Below, piece after piece: positions 1 through 10,647 of a stretch of DNA of 64,000 nucleotides (position 1 is its first letter; each line of letters begins with the position of its first letter). The notes below the pieces were generated by a model, which was not told where the DNA came from, made no database searches, and saw only the letters and a program-made list of their open reading frames with translations. A program made the position numbers and the translations under genes. Source of the DNA: Marinobacter sp. S6332 (GTDB lineage Bacteria > Pseudomonadota > Gammaproteobacteria > Pseudomonadales > Oleiphilaceae); NCBI RefSeq assembly GCF_023016045.1, contig NZ_JALKAP010000004.1, positions 62,001-126,000 of the forward strand, given 5' to 3'.

Positions 1-576
1 GAGCGATTGGAGTTTCTTGGCGACTCCATCGTTAACATGGTGATTGCAGAGTACTTGTTCCTGAATTTTGATAAAGCCCGGGAAGGCCACCTGAGCCGCT
101 TGCGCGCTCGTATGGTGAAAGGTGTAACTCTGGCCGAGATTGGTCGGGAGTTCGACTTGGGAAGCTATTTGAGGTTGGGGTCCGGCGAGCTGAAAAGCGG
201 CGGCTTTCGTCGCGAGTCCATTCTTGCAGATGCCGTGGAATCCGTCATTGGTGCTATTTACCTCGATAGCGATTTCGACACCTGCCGGGAGCAGGTTCTG
301 CGCTGGTTCGAGCTACGCCTTAAACAGCTCGACCTTCAGGATACTCAAAAAGATCCAAAGACCCGATTGCAGGAGTACCTACAGTCCCGCCAGTTCCCGT
401 TGCCCAGATACGATGTGGTTTCTGTGGACGGAGAAGCTCATAAACAGACATTTCACGTATCCTGTGTGTTGCCTTCGCTCGAGCGCAAAACCAGCGGCGT
501 TGGCAGCAGTCGCCGTATTGCGGAACAGGAAGCAGCCCGTAGTGCGCTGAAACAACTCGGCGTGGAGACACCCTGA
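1..576 (+). CDS. rnc: Ribonuclease III, 5' end cut off by the window
   Basis: RNase III cleaves double-stranded RNA in rRNA precursors and regulatory duplexes. The frame is open from base 1, and its first residues are the signature ERLEFLGDS of the catalytic domain, so roughly the first 35 residues lie outside the window. The acidic catalytic stretch continues through [15 protein letters not shown] (about residue 75-90 of the visible part). The C-terminal third is a double-stranded RNA-binding domain with the usual GxGxSRRxAEQEAA motif. The stop overlaps the era start (TGATG), so the two genes are probably translationally coupled, as in most proteobacteria. Confidence 0.96.
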   Translation, partial: ERLEFLGDSIVNMVIAEYLFLNFDKAREGHLSRLRARMVKGVTLAEIGREFDLGSYLRLGSGELKSGGFRRESILADAVESVIGAIYLDSDFDTCREQVLRWFELRLKQLDLQDTQKDPKTRLQEYLQSRQFPLPRYDVVSVDGEAHKQTFHVSCVLPSLERKTSGVGSSRRIAEQEAARSALKQLGVETP

Positions 577-1493
577 TGAACGATATTACCCGCCCGGAGA
601 ATCCTGACAGTCGCTGTGGTTTCGTCGCGATAGTTGGCCGCCCCAACGTCGGTAAATCCACCTTGTTGAACCATATTTTGGGGCAGAAGCTGAGCATTAC
701 CTCCCGCAAGCCTCAAACCACGCGTCACAAGGTGCTGGGAATTAAAACCGAGGGCTTGGATCAAGCGATCTATGTAGATACACCCGGGATGCACGTGGAA
801 GAGCCAAGAGCTCTGAACCGCTATATGAACAAAGCGGCTACGTCGGCGCTTTCCGGTGTGGATGTAGTGGTATTTGTGGTGGACCAATTGGCTTGGACCA
901 CCGCCGACGAGATGGTATTGGAAAAACTGAGCAAACTAGAATGCCCGGTTATTCTGGCGGTTAACAAAGTGGACCGGATTGAAAAGCGGGAAAATCTGCT
1001 GCCGCACCTAGACATGCTGTCCAGAAAGCGCGAGTTTGCGGAAATTATACCCATCTCCGCCTTGAAGGAAACCAATCTGGAGCCGCTGGAAGAAGCGGTG
1101 GGCCGTTTTCTGCCGGAGAGCGTCCACTTCTATCCCGACGATCAGATTACCGATCGCAGCGAGCGCTTTATGGCGTCGGAAATGGTGCGGGAAAAGATCA
1201 CACGGCAACTTGGCGCTGAGCTACCTTACTCTGTGGCAGTAGAAATCGAAGAGTTCAAACATGATGGAAAAACGCTGCACATATCGGCGTTGATTCTTGT
1301 GGAGCGTGAAGGCCAGAAGAAAATCATGATTGGCGATAAAGGCGACAGGCTACGCAGTATTGGGCAGGAAGCCCGCGCCGACATGGAACGTATGTTCGAC
1401 AGTAAGGTTATGCTGAAGTTGTGGGTGAAGGTAAAGCGTGGCTGGGCTGATAGTGACCGGGCGCTAAAGAGTCTGGGTATGAACGATCTCTAA
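576..1493 (+). CDS. era: GTPase Era, ribosome small-subunit assembly
   Basis: Era is an essential GTPase that binds 16S rRNA near its 3' end and helps 30S maturation. The P-loop GRPNVGKS is at about residues 21-28, the switch region has PQTTRHK, then DTPG (about 68) and NKVD (about 130). The C-terminal KH RNA-binding domain contains the [13 protein letters not shown] loop. At 305 residues it has the normal family length. The ATG overlaps the rnc stop by one base, and the rnc-era-recO order is the standard one. Confidence 0.97.
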   Translation: MNDITRPENPDSRCGFVAIVGRPNVGKSTLLNHILGQKLSITSRKPQTTRHKVLGIKTEGLDQAIYVDTPGMHVEEPRALNRYMNKAATSALSGVDVVVFVVDQLAWTTADEMVLEKLSKLECPVILAVNKVDRIEKRENLLPHLDMLSRKREFAEIIPISALKETNLEPLEEAVGRFLPESVHFYPDDQITDRSERFMASEMVREKITRQLGAELPYSVAVEIEEFKHDGKTLHISALILVEREGQKKIMIGDKGDRLRSIGQEARADMERMFDSKVMLKLWVKVKRGWADSDRALKSLGMNDL

Positions 1494-1525
1494 ACGTTGA
1501 GGCCGCTCTGCCCCCTTGAGGCACT

Positions 1526-2251
1526 ATGAGTAGAGAAGCGCAGCAGCAGGAACCCGCGTATGTGATTCACCGCCGACCCTGGCGGGAAACCAGCCTCATG
1601 GTTGATCTTTTTACCCTGAATCACGGCCGCCTGAGCGTCATAGCCCGTGGTGCTATTGGTAATAAGAGCCCGTTAAAGGCTCAGTTACAGCCATTTCAGC
1701 CACTGCTTCTGGGCTGGGTAGGACGCGGCGACCTGAAAACGCTCACCGAAGTAGATGTTCGTGAAGGCCCCTTACTGCATCGCACCGCCTCGCTTTACAG
1801 TGGCCTGTACCTCAATGAACTGATGCAAAGAATTTTGCCCCAGGCAGACCCCCATCCAACTCTCTTTGCCGCATACATCGGGGCGCTTGAGCAACTTGCG
1901 CAGGCGTCGGATGTGGAGCCGGTTTTACGGAAGTTTGAACAGGCATTTGCAGCAGCTCTGGGGTACGATTTTTTATGGGATCTGGCGATGGATACTGGCG
2001 AGCCCGTCCACTCCGGGCAAACCTATTGCTATAACCCCGAACAAGGTATTGTTGCTAACGCTTCCAGTGGCGTGCGTTTGCAAAACCTGCACGGGGAAAC
2101 GTTGCTGGCCCTTGCCAGCGGGGATTATGAAAGCAGCGCTAGCCGCCGGTTATCGAAGCGGGTTATGCGCGTGCTAACGGACTACCTGCTGCAGGGCCGC
2201 CCGTTGAATAGTCGCAGCCTTTTTACTCATCACTCTGTTCGCTCATCTTAA
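1526..2251 (+). CDS. recO: DNA repair protein RecO
   Basis: RecO works with RecR and RecF to load RecA on SSB-coated single-stranded DNA and to anneal strands. The N-terminal OB-fold region begins with the typical [20 protein letters not shown], followed by GARG-like and PFQPLLLGW segments. The central part has the helical [11 protein letters not shown] segment. Like other gammaproteobacterial RecO proteins it lacks the four-cysteine zinc site of the Bacillus/Deinococcus type. At 241 residues it is of normal length. It lies 32 bases after era and 11 bases before pdxJ in one operon; GAGG at about 1517 precedes the ATG. Confidence 0.93.
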   Translation: MSREAQQQEPAYVIHRRPWRETSLMVDLFTLNHGRLSVIARGAIGNKSPLKAQLQPFQPLLLGWVGRGDLKTLTEVDVREGPLLHRTASLYSGLYLNELMQRILPQADPHPTLFAAYIGALEQLAQASDVEPVLRKFEQAFAAALGYDFLWDLAMDTGEPVHSGQTYCYNPEQGIVANASSGVRLQNLHGETLLALASGDYESSASRRLSKRVMRVLTDYLLQGRPLNSRSLFTHHSVRSS

Positions 2252-2262
2252 GGGAGAACCAC

Positions 2263-3000
2263 ATGAATCCTAGAGTATTGCTTGGTGTCAATATCGATCA
2301 TGTTGCCACGTTACGCGAGGCCCGGGGAACGCGTTACCCCGATCCGGTTCAGGCTGCACTGATTGCTGAAGAAGCCGGCGCCGACGGCATTACCATCCAT
2401 CCAAGGGAAGACCGCCGACACATTCAAGATCGTGATGTGTTGTTACTTAAAGAAGTGCTGCAGACTAAAATGAATCTGGAAATGGCGGTTACAGATGCCA
2501 TGCTGGAATTCGCCGAAAAAGTGAAGCCTGAGTGTGTGTGTTTGGTGCCCGAAAAGCGCGAAGAGCTTACAACCGAAGGCGGCCTTGATGTTGATGGCCA
2601 CGAAGAACGTATAGCGAGAGCTTGTGAGCGCCTTGCCAAGTTGGGCGCGGAAGTTTCTCTGTTTATAGATCCAGATCCGGTGCAGATTGATGCCGCTGTA
2701 CGCTGCGGCGCGCCCGTGATTGAACTTCATACCGGCGAATACGCTGAGGCTGTTGGTGCCGAAGCTCAGGACGCAGCCTTCAAAGCCCTAACCGACGCGG
2801 TGGCTTACGCCCGCAAAAAAGGACTGATTGTGAATGCGGGTCATGGATTGCATTATCACAATACCGAGCGGGTTGCCGCGATTCCGGGGATTAATGAGCT
2901 GAATATTGGCCATGCGATTATCGCTAGAGCCGTGTTTAGTGGGCTGAAAGAAGCGGTTCGGGATATGAAGACAATTCTTGATCAAGCGTCAGCCTGCTGA
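2263..3000 (+). CDS. pdxJ: Pyridoxine 5'-phosphate synthase PdxJ
   Basis: PdxJ condenses 1-deoxyxylulose 5-phosphate with 3-amino-2-oxopropyl phosphate to make pyridoxine 5'-phosphate, the ring-closing step of DXP-dependent vitamin B6 synthesis. The TIM-barrel motifs are intact: [15 protein letters not shown] at the N-terminus, [27 protein letters not shown], and [13 protein letters not shown] for phosphate binding near the C-terminus. At 245 residues it matches the family. AGGGAGA lies just before the ATG. Its last 19 bases overlap the end of the convergent barA gene. Confidence 0.97.
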   Translation: MNPRVLLGVNIDHVATLREARGTRYPDPVQAALIAEEAGADGITIHPREDRRHIQDRDVLLLKEVLQTKMNLEMAVTDAMLEFAEKVKPECVCLVPEKREELTTEGGLDVDGHEERIARACERLAKLGAEVSLFIDPDPVQIDAAVRCGAPVIELHTGEYAEAVGAEAQDAAFKALTDAVAYARKKGLIVNAGHGLHYHNTERVAAIPGINELNIGHAIIARAVFSGLKEAVRDMKTILDQASAC

Positions 3001-5855
3001 AAGTGCTCCCGGAACATCTGCTGCCAGTCGGTCTGCTCACTCCAGATTTGCAGGCGCTCGATAGCAGAGGTTAGCTGGTTTTTCTGCAACTCCATGTCCG
3101 GCGCTGAGCATTTGAGCGCCGTTTCCAAGTGATTTGCCGCGGAGCGTAGCTCGGGAACGCCGCAGTAACGTGTGGCGCCATGCAGTTTGTGCACGCATTC
3201 CAGAAGGTTCTCCAAGTCGTTGCTCGCCCAGAGTCGTTCAATAGTGTCTAGATCTGTGGGCAATTGCTCCACCAGCATGCTGAATAGCTCTTCCGCCAAA
3301 TCCGTTTTACCCGCAGCCAGTTGGATACTCTCATCCACGCTTACGCAATCCCGCTGCATTTGTCGCGTAGAGGGCCTCAAGGTGCGCCTTGTATCCCGCA
3401 CCTCGGGAACCTGAATGCGGCCTGTGCTGCTACTCCGGCACTGATAGCCAGTCCACTCGTGTATGGTGTCGGCCAATTGCACACTGCTAATGGGTTTAGG
3501 CATGTAGCCGTCAAACCCCTGTCGGGCCAGCCGCTCTTGCTCATCAGCCAGCGCGTGCGCCGTGAGTGCGATGATGGCTGTTCTATGATTATTGTTTTTA
3601 TCCATTTCACGAATCCGCGCGGTTGTTTCTACGCCGTCCATACCCGGCATTTGCAGATCCATAAAAACCAGATCAAACGGTTTTTGTCGGGACTTGCTCA
3701 GGGCTTCAAAACCACTTGAAGCTCCTTCGGCGTCTATCTGATAATCCTGCAGTAGGGTCATAACCAGCTTTAGGTTGGCTTCATTATCATCTACAGCCAG
3801 AACCCGCGGCATATTAACGGGTGCGGGTAGTCGAGCAGTATGGTCCTGATGGGCAATGCCTTGCCCGGACGTATTAATGCCGTGTACCAGAAGCAGCAGC
3901 TCGTCATAGAGAGCATCGCGACATATAGGCTTGGTAAGATGGCCGCTGGCAAGTCCGGAAAGCGGGGTGTCGTGAATTTCCAAAGTTGGCGTGAGTAGCA
4001 GTGTGCGGCAATCCCGCTCGATTTCAATCGTTCGCACCAGCCCACAATATTGGCTTGAGTTGAGCAAATGCCGGGTAATGCCGATAATGGCCACCGCATA
4101 CCCCTGTTGGCTCTTCTGGGCCTCTTCAATCTTCTCCTGCATAGCGCCGGGGCATGCAACACGATCAACCGTCATGCCCCAATCCCGCAATAGATGCTCA
4201 ACCGCAAGGCCACAGGTTTTCTGGTGTTCCAGATATATGGCTCGCTCGCCCTTCAGAGCGTCCCTAGGGGCAACCGCCTCACCACCCGAGGACAGTTCGG
4301 GAGTTAGGGTAAACCAGAAAGTGGAGCCTTTGCCGAGCTCACTTTCCAAGCCAATCTCGCCCCCCATTTCCTCCACAAGGCGTTTGGAAATCGCCAGTCC
4401 AAGGCCGGTGCCGCCATACTGTCTGGCCGTAGAGGCATCCGCTTGACTGAAGGCATTGAACAGAGACTGCTGCTGGGCTCTGGATAAGCCAACGCCCGAA
4501 TCACTAATACTCAGGCGCAGAGTAACCCGGTTATTTTCTTTATCTTCGTCCTCCAGACTGGCACGCAAAACCACCTCTCCGGTTTGGGTAAACTTGATGG
4601 CGTTGTTGACCAGATTTGTAATTACTTGCTTTACCCTTAAAGGGTCACCAGTGATGTTGTCTGGCACGTCGTTGTAAACAAGAGGTACAAGGTCCAGATT
4701 TTTGCCGTGGGCAGCAGGTGCCAGCATCACCATTACCTCTTCCACAATATCCCGAAGCTGGAAGGGCACACGGTCCAAAATCAGCTTGCCTGCTTCAATC
4801 TTGGAGAAATCCAGAATGTCATTGATGATGGTGAGCAAGATTTCGGAAGATTTCCGTATGGTGCTTAAGTGATCCCGTTGTTGGCGCGGTAGTGGGCTTT
4901 TGAGCAGCAACTCTGTAAAACCGATGATGCCGTTGAGTGGTGTCCGGATTTCGTGGGACATATTGGCCAGAAACTCGGATTTAATGCGGCTGGCTTCCAG
5001 CGCTTCTTTGCGAGCGAAATCCAGTTCAATGTTCTGGATTTCAATGGTTTCCAGAGTCTCCCTTAGGTCTTCCGTGGCCTGATCAATGTTCTGCTGCATT
5101 TCCGCCTGCGCTTTGCTCAGTTCTTCCGCCATGGCGTTCAGGCCGGATTCAAGCTGCTCGAATTCGGGGCCAGCGTTGGTATGAATGCGGGTGTCGAGTT
5201 TGCCTTCCTTCAGTTTTGCAACGGCTTCGTTAAGTTCAAGCACCGGGCCGGTGAAAGCGCGGCTGAGCCGCAGGGCGATGAGAAGGCTGAAAACAACACC
5301 ACCGAGAACCAGCAGCAGTGATATTAACAAAGCCTTGTAGGTCTCTTTTTCCGTGCGGATGTGCGACATCTCGACGGCTACCCAGCCAAGCGGCTCCCGC
5401 TGTTTAAAGGCAGACTGCCGGGCGTCTGGATCATGCATAGACTGAATCATCAAGTCTTGCAGAAATACCGGGTTCACAAAGCGGGTGCTGTCTTTGCTGG
5501 CAATCCGGCTTGCCTGTTCCTTCGCAAGCTCTTTGCTGTCGAGATTGTCGGAACTGCCCGGGCCGGTGTGCAGCAAGCGACGGCGCTCGCTATCGAAGAA
5601 TGTAATTGAGCGCACATCCTGTTCTTCCAATAGGGCATTGGAAAGACTGCTCAACAGGCTGCGATTCGCCGTAAACAAGCCATACTCCGAGCCAGCCGCA
5701 AGCTGGCGAGACAACGACTCGCCACGATCTTTTAGCAGGTTCTCAATGTTGTTGACCCAGCTGTAGGTAAAAAACAGCCCCAGCATCAAGGTAGTGATCA
5801 GGGTGGGAACCAAGGTTACCACCAGCACTTTTTTGCGAATGCCCCAACGTCGCAT
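2982..5855 (-). CDS. barA: Hybrid sensor histidine kinase BarA/GacS
   Basis: This is the membrane sensor of the BarA/UvrY (GacS/GacA) system that controls Csr/Rsm small RNAs. The order is: TM1 (about 8-30), a periplasmic loop, TM2 (about 175-195), HAMP, coiled coil, HisKA with [15 protein letters not shown] (phospho-His near residue 300), and HATPase with [19 protein letters not shown] degenerate receiver-like segment follows, then a full receiver ([10 protein letters not shown], phospho-Asp in [10 protein letters not shown]) and a C-terminal Hpt domain ([11 protein letters not shown]). I take the ATG at 5855, with AGGA about 7 bases upstream, over a TTG 15 bases earlier; this gives 957 residues. 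It is convergent with pdxJ and divergent from cysM. The cognate regulator is not in the window. Confidence 0.93.
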   Translation of the reverse strand: MRRWGIRKKVLVVTLVPTLITTLMLGLFFTYSWVNNIENLLKDRGESLSRQLAAGSEYGLFTANRSLLSSLSNALLEEQDVRSITFFDSERRRLLHTGPGSSDNLDSKELAKEQASRIASKDSTRFVNPVFLQDLMIQSMHDPDARQSAFKQREPLGWVAVEMSHIRTEKETYKALLISLLLVLGGVVFSLLIALRLSRAFTGPVLELNEAVAKLKEGKLDTRIHTNAGPEFEQLESGLNAMAEELSKAQAEMQQNIDQATEDLRETLETIEIQNIELDFARKEALEASRIKSEFLANMSHEIRTPLNGIIGFTELLLKSPLPRQQRDHLSTIRKSSEILLTIINDILDFSKIEAGKLILDRVPFQLRDIVEEVMVMLAPAAHGKNLDLVPLVYNDVPDNITGDPLRVKQVITNLVNNAIKFTQTGEVVLRASLEDEDKENNRVTLRLSISDSGVGLSRAQQQSLFNAFSQADASTARQYGGTGLGLAISKRLVEEMGGEIGLESELGKGSTFWFTLTPELSSGGEAVAPRDALKGERAIYLEHQKTCGLAVEHLLRDWGMTVDRVACPGAMQEKIEEAQKSQQGYAVAIIGITRHLLNSSQYCGLVRTIEIERDCRTLLLTPTLEIHDTPLSGLASGHLTKPICRDALYDELLLLVHGINTSGQGIAHQDHTARLPAPVNMPRVLAVDDNEANLKLVMTLLQDYQIDAEGASSGFEALSKSRQKPFDLVFMDLQMPGMDGVETTARIREMDKNNNHRTAIIALTAHALADEQERLARQGFDGYMPKPISSVQLADTIHEWTGYQCRSSSTGRIQVPEVRDTRRTLRPSTRQMQRDCVSVDESIQLAAGKTDLAEELFSMLVEQLPTDLDTIERLWASNDLENLLECVHKLHGATRYCGVPELRSAANHLETALKCSAPDMELQKNQLTSAIERLQIWSEQTDWQQMFREHFQQADA

Positions 5856-6078
5856 ACCAATGTCCTGCAAATAACTTAACTCCGCCTGTTGGGGCGGGTT
5901 ACGTCCTTGTATTAGTAGTTCGTCCGGGCTGAAATTATATTCGAGTCAGTGCCGGGCGAGCCGAAAAATACACCACTTATATAGCCTTCAGTCATGGTTT
6001 TAGCGAGAAGCTGTATTGGGCGACTGGGGCTATAAGGCGTATCATGCCAACGCAAAAGTGTACCACAGGGTTCTTACT

Positions 6079-6972
6079 ATGCATTTTCCCACAATTGAAG
6101 ATTATGTCGGGCACACGCCTCTGGTTCGGTTGCAGCGTCTCCCCGGGGATACCAGTAACGTGATTCTGGCAAAGCTGGAAGGCAATAACCCGGCCGGTTC
6201 TGTAAAAGACCGACCTGCTATAGGAATGATTCAAGAGGCCGAACGCCGTGGTGAAATCAAACCTGGCGATACGCTGATTGAGGCAACCAGTGGTAACACC
6301 GGTATTGCTCTGGCCATGGCTGCGGCTATTAAGGGATACCGAATGGTACTCATCATGCCCGCAAACATGAGTGAAGAACGTCGAGCATCCATGAGAGCTT
6401 ACGGCGCAGAGATCATTACCGTGAGTCAGGAAGAGGGCATGGAGGTGGCCAGAGATATGGCCTTGAAAATGGCTTCGGAAGGTAAGGGCAGGGTGCTGGA
6501 TCAGTTCAGCAATCAGGACAACCCTTTAGCGCACTATCGCACCACGGGCCCGGAGATTTGGGAGCAAACTGAAGGGCGTGTAACCCATTTTGTCAGTTCT
6601 ATGGGCACCACCGGCACCATTATGGGCGTTTCCCGTTACCTCAAAGAGCGTAACCCGGATATCAATATTGTCGGCTTGCAACCAAAAGAGGGCGCATCTA
6701 TACCGGGTATCCGTCGTTGGCCGGAAGCTTACCTACCCAGCATCTACGATTCCACTCGCGTGGATCAGGTATTGGACATTGGCCAACAAGAGGCGGAGGA
6801 AACCATGCGCGCTTTGGCAGAGCGCGAAGGGATATTCTGTGGTGTATCATCCGGTGGCTCTATCGCTGCCGCACTTAAGCTCTCTTCGCAGGTTGAAAAC
6901 GCCATTATTGTGGCCATTATTTGTGATCGCGGCGACCGCTACTTATCGACTGGCGTATTCCCCGGCGCCTGA
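6079..6972 (+). CDS. cysM: Cysteine synthase B (O-acetylserine sulfhydrylase B)
   Basis: CysM is a PLP enzyme that makes cysteine (or S-sulfocysteine with thiosulfate) from O-acetylserine. The start at 6079 (MHFPTIEDYVGHTPLVRL) fits the family N-terminus; an upstream in-frame ATG at 6016 would add 21 residues without similarity. The PLP lysine is in GSVKDRPA (about residue 41), the phosphate-binding loop is TSGNTGIALA, and the substrate loop MGTTGTIMG is present. The C-terminal CDRGDRYLSTGVF segment is characteristic of CysM. It has 297 residues. The cysM-rlmD-relA-mazG order is shared with Pseudomonas. Confidence 0.95.
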   Translation: MHFPTIEDYVGHTPLVRLQRLPGDTSNVILAKLEGNNPAGSVKDRPAIGMIQEAERRGEIKPGDTLIEATSGNTGIALAMAAAIKGYRMVLIMPANMSEERRASMRAYGAEIITVSQEEGMEVARDMALKMASEGKGRVLDQFSNQDNPLAHYRTTGPEIWEQTEGRVTHFVSSMGTTGTIMGVSRYLKERNPDINIVGLQPKEGASIPGIRRWPEAYLPSIYDSTRVDQVLDIGQQEAEETMRALAEREGIFCGVSSGGSIAAALKLSSQVENAIIVAIICDRGDRYLSTGVFPGA

Positions 6973-6998
6973 ACCTGACGACACCAAGAGAATAGATT

Positions 6999-8348
6999 AT
7001 GAGCAGACGACGCAGGAAGGTACTTCCTACGGAACCCGTACGCTGTGAAGTGGAAAAGCTTAGTCATGATGGCCGTGGCATAGCTCGTCAGGATGGCAAA
7101 ATCCTGTTTGTGGATGGCGCGTTGCCGGGTGAAACCGTAATGGCCAAGGTGGTTTCCACCCGCAGTAAATTTGATGAGTTGCGCACCCTTGAGGTGCTCG
7201 AAGCGGCGCCTGACCGTCAAAATCCCCCCTGTGATTTTGCCGATTTATGCGGTGGCTGCAGCCTTCAGCACATGAGCAGTGATGCCCAGATTCGCTTTAA
7301 GGAAGAGACTCTGCGCGAGCAGTTTGAACACTTTGGCGGTATCGAGCCGGAGGAGTGGATAGAGCCGCTGCGCCCAGACAGTAACCTTGGGTATCGGCGC
7401 AAGGCGCGCATGGGCGTGCGCTACGTCAAAGCGCGGGAGTCGGTTCTGGTAGGGTTCCGGGAGAAGCGCAATAGCTTTCTTACGGATATTGACCGCTGTG
7501 TAGTGCTGGACCCGCGTATTGGCGAGCGCATTGTTCCGTTGCGCGAGCTGTTGCACACCATGGATGCATACGCCCGCGTGCCTCAGGTTGAAATTGCGTG
7601 TGGTGATGACACCGCAGCGATGGTTTTCCGCAATATGGATGACTTGAGCAGCGGCGACCGCGAAAAGCTGATTGCTTTTGGCCAGGCCCACGATTTGCAC
7701 ATCTATCTGCAGCCCAAAGGGCCAGATACTGTTCACCGCATCTGGCCTGAATCTGCGGGTCGAAGCGATGAGCGCCTAAGTTACCAGCTTGATGCATTTG
7801 ACCTCACCATGAAGTTTCACCCTATGGACTTTACCCAAGTCAATGCGGGCATCAATAAAGCCATGGTAAGTAGAGCTGTTGAGTGGCTGGACGTGCAGCC
7901 GGGTGAGCGGGTCTTGGATCTGTTCTGCGGGCTGGGCAATTTTACCCTGCCACTTGCGCGGAAAGGCGGTCAAGTTATTGGCGTGGAAGGTGATGATGCC
8001 ATGGTTGTTCGGGGTCGCGAAAACGCGGAGCTGAACGGGCTTACAAATGTTGAATTTCACGGCGCTGATTTGCACGGAGATTTTACCGGCCAACGCTGGG
8101 CGCAAGAGGGTTTTGATAAAATCCTTATTGATCCGCCACGCTCCGGGGCAGAGGAGATCTGCAAGTACTTAACTGCCTTCGGTGCCAAGCGCATTGTGTA
8201 TGTGTCCTGCAACCCTGCCACTCTGGCGCGGGATGCGGGTGTGATGGCCAGCAACGGTTACCGGCTAGTGCGCGCCGGTGTGATGGATATGTTTCCTCAC
8301 ACCACGCATGTGGAGTCGATTGCGCTGTTTGAGCGTGGCTCTCGCTGA
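6999..8348 (+). CDS. rlmD: 23S rRNA (uracil-1939-C5)-methyltransferase RlmD
   Basis: RlmD (RumA) is an iron-sulfur, SAM-dependent enzyme that methylates U1939 of 23S rRNA. The N-terminal TRAM domain (about residues 10-65) contains [13 protein letters not shown]. The cluster cysteines appear in [15 protein letters not shown], with a further Cys upstream or downstream completing the 4Fe-4S site. The SAM motif is [16 protein letters not shown], and the catalytic cysteine is in [12 protein letters not shown]. Length is 449 residues. It starts 26 bases after cysM and lies 58 bases before relA. Confidence 0.95.
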   Translation: MSRRRRKVLPTEPVRCEVEKLSHDGRGIARQDGKILFVDGALPGETVMAKVVSTRSKFDELRTLEVLEAAPDRQNPPCDFADLCGGCSLQHMSSDAQIRFKEETLREQFEHFGGIEPEEWIEPLRPDSNLGYRRKARMGVRYVKARESVLVGFREKRNSFLTDIDRCVVLDPRIGERIVPLRELLHTMDAYARVPQVEIACGDDTAAMVFRNMDDLSSGDREKLIAFGQAHDLHIYLQPKGPDTVHRIWPESAGRSDERLSYQLDAFDLTMKFHPMDFTQVNAGINKAMVSRAVEWLDVQPGERVLDLFCGLGNFTLPLARKGGQVIGVEGDDAMVVRGRENAELNGLTNVEFHGADLHGDFTGQRWAQEGFDKILIDPPRSGAEEICKYLTAFGAKRIVYVSCNPATLARDAGVMASNGYRLVRAGVMDMFPHTTHVESIALFERGSR

Positions 8349-8406
8349 ATTTTGCTGTGCACAGCAAAGGACAGTTGTGTGAATCACCAGGAATAACAAA
8401 ACAGAT

Positions 8407-10647
8407 ATGGTAAAAGTTCGCGAAGATTACGCAGTGGATGGCGATGGCCAGATCGATATCGAGGGCTGGGTACAGCAAATTGCTTCCCAGACCCATCTGG
8501 ACGATGTGGACCAGTTTCGCAGGGCTTGTGAAAAAGCCGCTGAAATCGATTTGCAGGCCTTCCGGGAGGATCGCCTATGGGCGTCTGGCTCCAGCAGCTT
8601 TCGTATTGGCATCGAGATGGCTCAGGTGCTGGCGGAGCTGCGCTTGGATCAGGCCAGTCTGGTTGCTGCCATTCTTTACCGCGCGGTTCGGGAGGAGCGG
8701 GTAGCTCTTGAGGTTATCCGCAAAGAGTTTGGCGATGAAGTGGCCATGCTTATTAATGGCGTACAGCAGATGGCGGCCATTTCTTCCATACACCACCCGC
8801 TCAAAGGCAACGTGCTCGGGCAGAGTGAAGGCCAGCTGGATAACGTTCGCAAAATGCTGGTAACCATGATTGATGATGTGCGGGTTGCGCTGATCAAACT
8901 CGCCGAGCGCACCTGCGCTATCCGTGGTGTTAAAGATGCGCCGGAAGAAAAGCGTATGCGAGTCGCCCGCGAAGTGTTTGATATCTATGCGCCCCTTGCT
9001 CACCGTTTGGGCATCGGGCACATCAAGTGGGAGCTGGAAGACCTTTCATTTCGTTATCTGCACGAAACAGCGTACAAAAAAATTGCCAAACTGCTGGACG
9101 AGAAACGTCTGGACCGGGAAGGCTACATCCGTCGCGTAATTGCCAAGTTGCAGGCAGAGCTGAAAGCTTCCGGTATCGAAGCCGACCTTTCGGGCCGTGC
9201 CAAACACATCTACAGCATCTGGCGGAAGATGCGCATCAAGGGCCTCGATTTTTCCCAGATATACGATATCAGGGCCGTGCGTATTCTCGTGCCTGAGGTG
9301 AAGGATTGTTATGCCGCCCTCGGAATTGTGCACACGCTTTGGCGCCACATCCCGAATGAGTTTGATGACTATATAGCCAACCCCAAGGAGAATGGCTACC
9401 AGTCTCTGCATACGGCCGTGATCGGGCCGGATGGCAAGGTCATGGAGGTGCAGATTCGCACTCATAGCATGCATGAAGATGCAGAGCTGGGCGTATGTGC
9501 TCACTGGCTATATAAGGGCACAGACAAAAGTAACAAGTCGTCCGGCTATGATGCCAAGATTAACTGGCTACGACAGGTGCTGGAGTGGCAGGAAGAGTTG
9601 GGCGACCTCTCCGGGCTGGCGGACCATCTCAAATCCGATATCGTATCGGATCGAATTTATGTGTTTACGCCTGAGGGGCACGTTGTTGATTTGCCTCAGG
9701 GGGCGACACCCGTAGATTTTGCTTACCGAGTTCACACTGAGATTGGTCATGCCTGTCGGGGTGCGCGGGTAAACAGCCGCATAGTACCACTGACCTACCC
9801 ACTGAAGACCGGTGAGCAGGTATTTGTTCTTACCTCAAAGAACAATCCGGCGCCCAGCCGGGATTGGCTAAATCCCAGCCTTGGATACATTCAGACCTCC
9901 CGCGCCAGAGCCAAGGTAACCCATTGGTTTAAAGAGCAAAATCGCGATCGTAACGTGACGGATGGTCGTGCCATTATTGAGGATGAGTTCCGCCGCTTGT
10001 CGTTGCACGATGTGGACCTCAGCCAGCTGGCGGTAAAAGTGAATTATCACAGCGCCGAGGACATGTTTGCCGCTGTGGGTGCCGGTGATCTCCGCCCTGC
10101 ACATGTTGCCAATGTTGCCCAGCAGATGATCGAGCCCAAATCCGAGCAGCTCGACCTGAAACTGATGGCCCAGCGCGGCAAGCCTTACGATACCGAGTCG
10201 GATATCCACATACTGGGCGTGGGCAAGCTGAAGACTCAAGTGGCCAAGTGCTGCAAACCGCTGCCGGGAGACGCCATAGGCGGGTACATTACCGTTGGCC
10301 GGGGTGTGACCGTCCACCGGCAGGACTGCCCAACGTTTCTGAATCTACGGGAGTTTGAGCCTAACCGAATTATTGAAGTGAGCTGGGGAGGCCAGCAAGC
10401 CTCCGTTTACCCGGTGGATATAGAAATTGAAGCCTACGACAGATCCGGTTTGTTGCGGGACATCACTCAGGTCTTGTCAGTGTCTAAGAGCGATGTTCTA
10501 GCATTGCATACCGTGACCAATCGTGATGACAACACGGCAACTATGGTTGTGACGGTTGAAATTTCCAGCCTTGAGCAGTTGGCGCGCCTACTCGCCCAAA
10601 TCCGCAATCTGCCCAATGTTATTGACGTAAAGCGTAAACGCTCATGA
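8407..10647 (+). CDS. relA: GTP pyrophosphokinase RelA
   Basis: RelA makes (p)ppGpp when uncharged tRNA sits on a stalled ribosome. Domains in order: a degenerate HD region (about 25-200) that lacks the HDxxED pair needed for hydrolysis, the synthetase domain (about 240-370, with YDIRAVRILVP and ENGYQSLHTAV), TGS (about 400-470, VFTPEGHVVDLPQGATPVDFAY), a zinc-finger segment with CCKPLPGD, and a C-terminal ACT domain. At 746 residues it is a monofunctional RelA, not SpoT. The stop overlaps the mazG start (ATGA). Confidence 0.96.
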   Translation: MVKVREDYAVDGDGQIDIEGWVQQIASQTHLDDVDQFRRACEKAAEIDLQAFREDRLWASGSSSFRIGIEMAQVLAELRLDQASLVAAILYRAVREERVALEVIRKEFGDEVAMLINGVQQMAAISSIHHPLKGNVLGQSEGQLDNVRKMLVTMIDDVRVALIKLAERTCAIRGVKDAPEEKRMRVAREVFDIYAPLAHRLGIGHIKWELEDLSFRYLHETAYKKIAKLLDEKRLDREGYIRRVIAKLQAELKASGIEADLSGRAKHIYSIWRKMRIKGLDFSQIYDIRAVRILVPEVKDCYAALGIVHTLWRHIPNEFDDYIANPKENGYQSLHTAVIGPDGKVMEVQIRTHSMHEDAELGVCAHWLYKGTDKSNKSSGYDAKINWLRQVLEWQEELGDLSGLADHLKSDIVSDRIYVFTPEGHVVDLPQGATPVDFAYRVHTEIGHACRGARVNSRIVPLTYPLKTGEQVFVLTSKNNPAPSRDWLNPSLGYIQTSRARAKVTHWFKEQNRDRNVTDGRAIIEDEFRRLSLHDVDLSQLAVKVNYHSAEDMFAAVGAGDLRPAHVANVAQQMIEPKSEQLDLKLMAQRGKPYDTESDIHILGVGKLKTQVAKCCKPLPGDAIGGYITVGRGVTVHRQDCPTFLNLREFEPNRIIEVSWGGQQASVYPVDIEIEAYDRSGLLRDITQVLSVSKSDVLALHTVTNRDDNTATMVVTVEISSLEQLARLLAQIRNLPNVIDVKRKRS

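Noticed and set aside
6000..6078. tRNA-like fold upstream of cysM and N-terminal extension of cysM from 6016
   Set aside because: No acceptor or T-arm pairing could be formed, and the extension has no similarity to CysM proteins.
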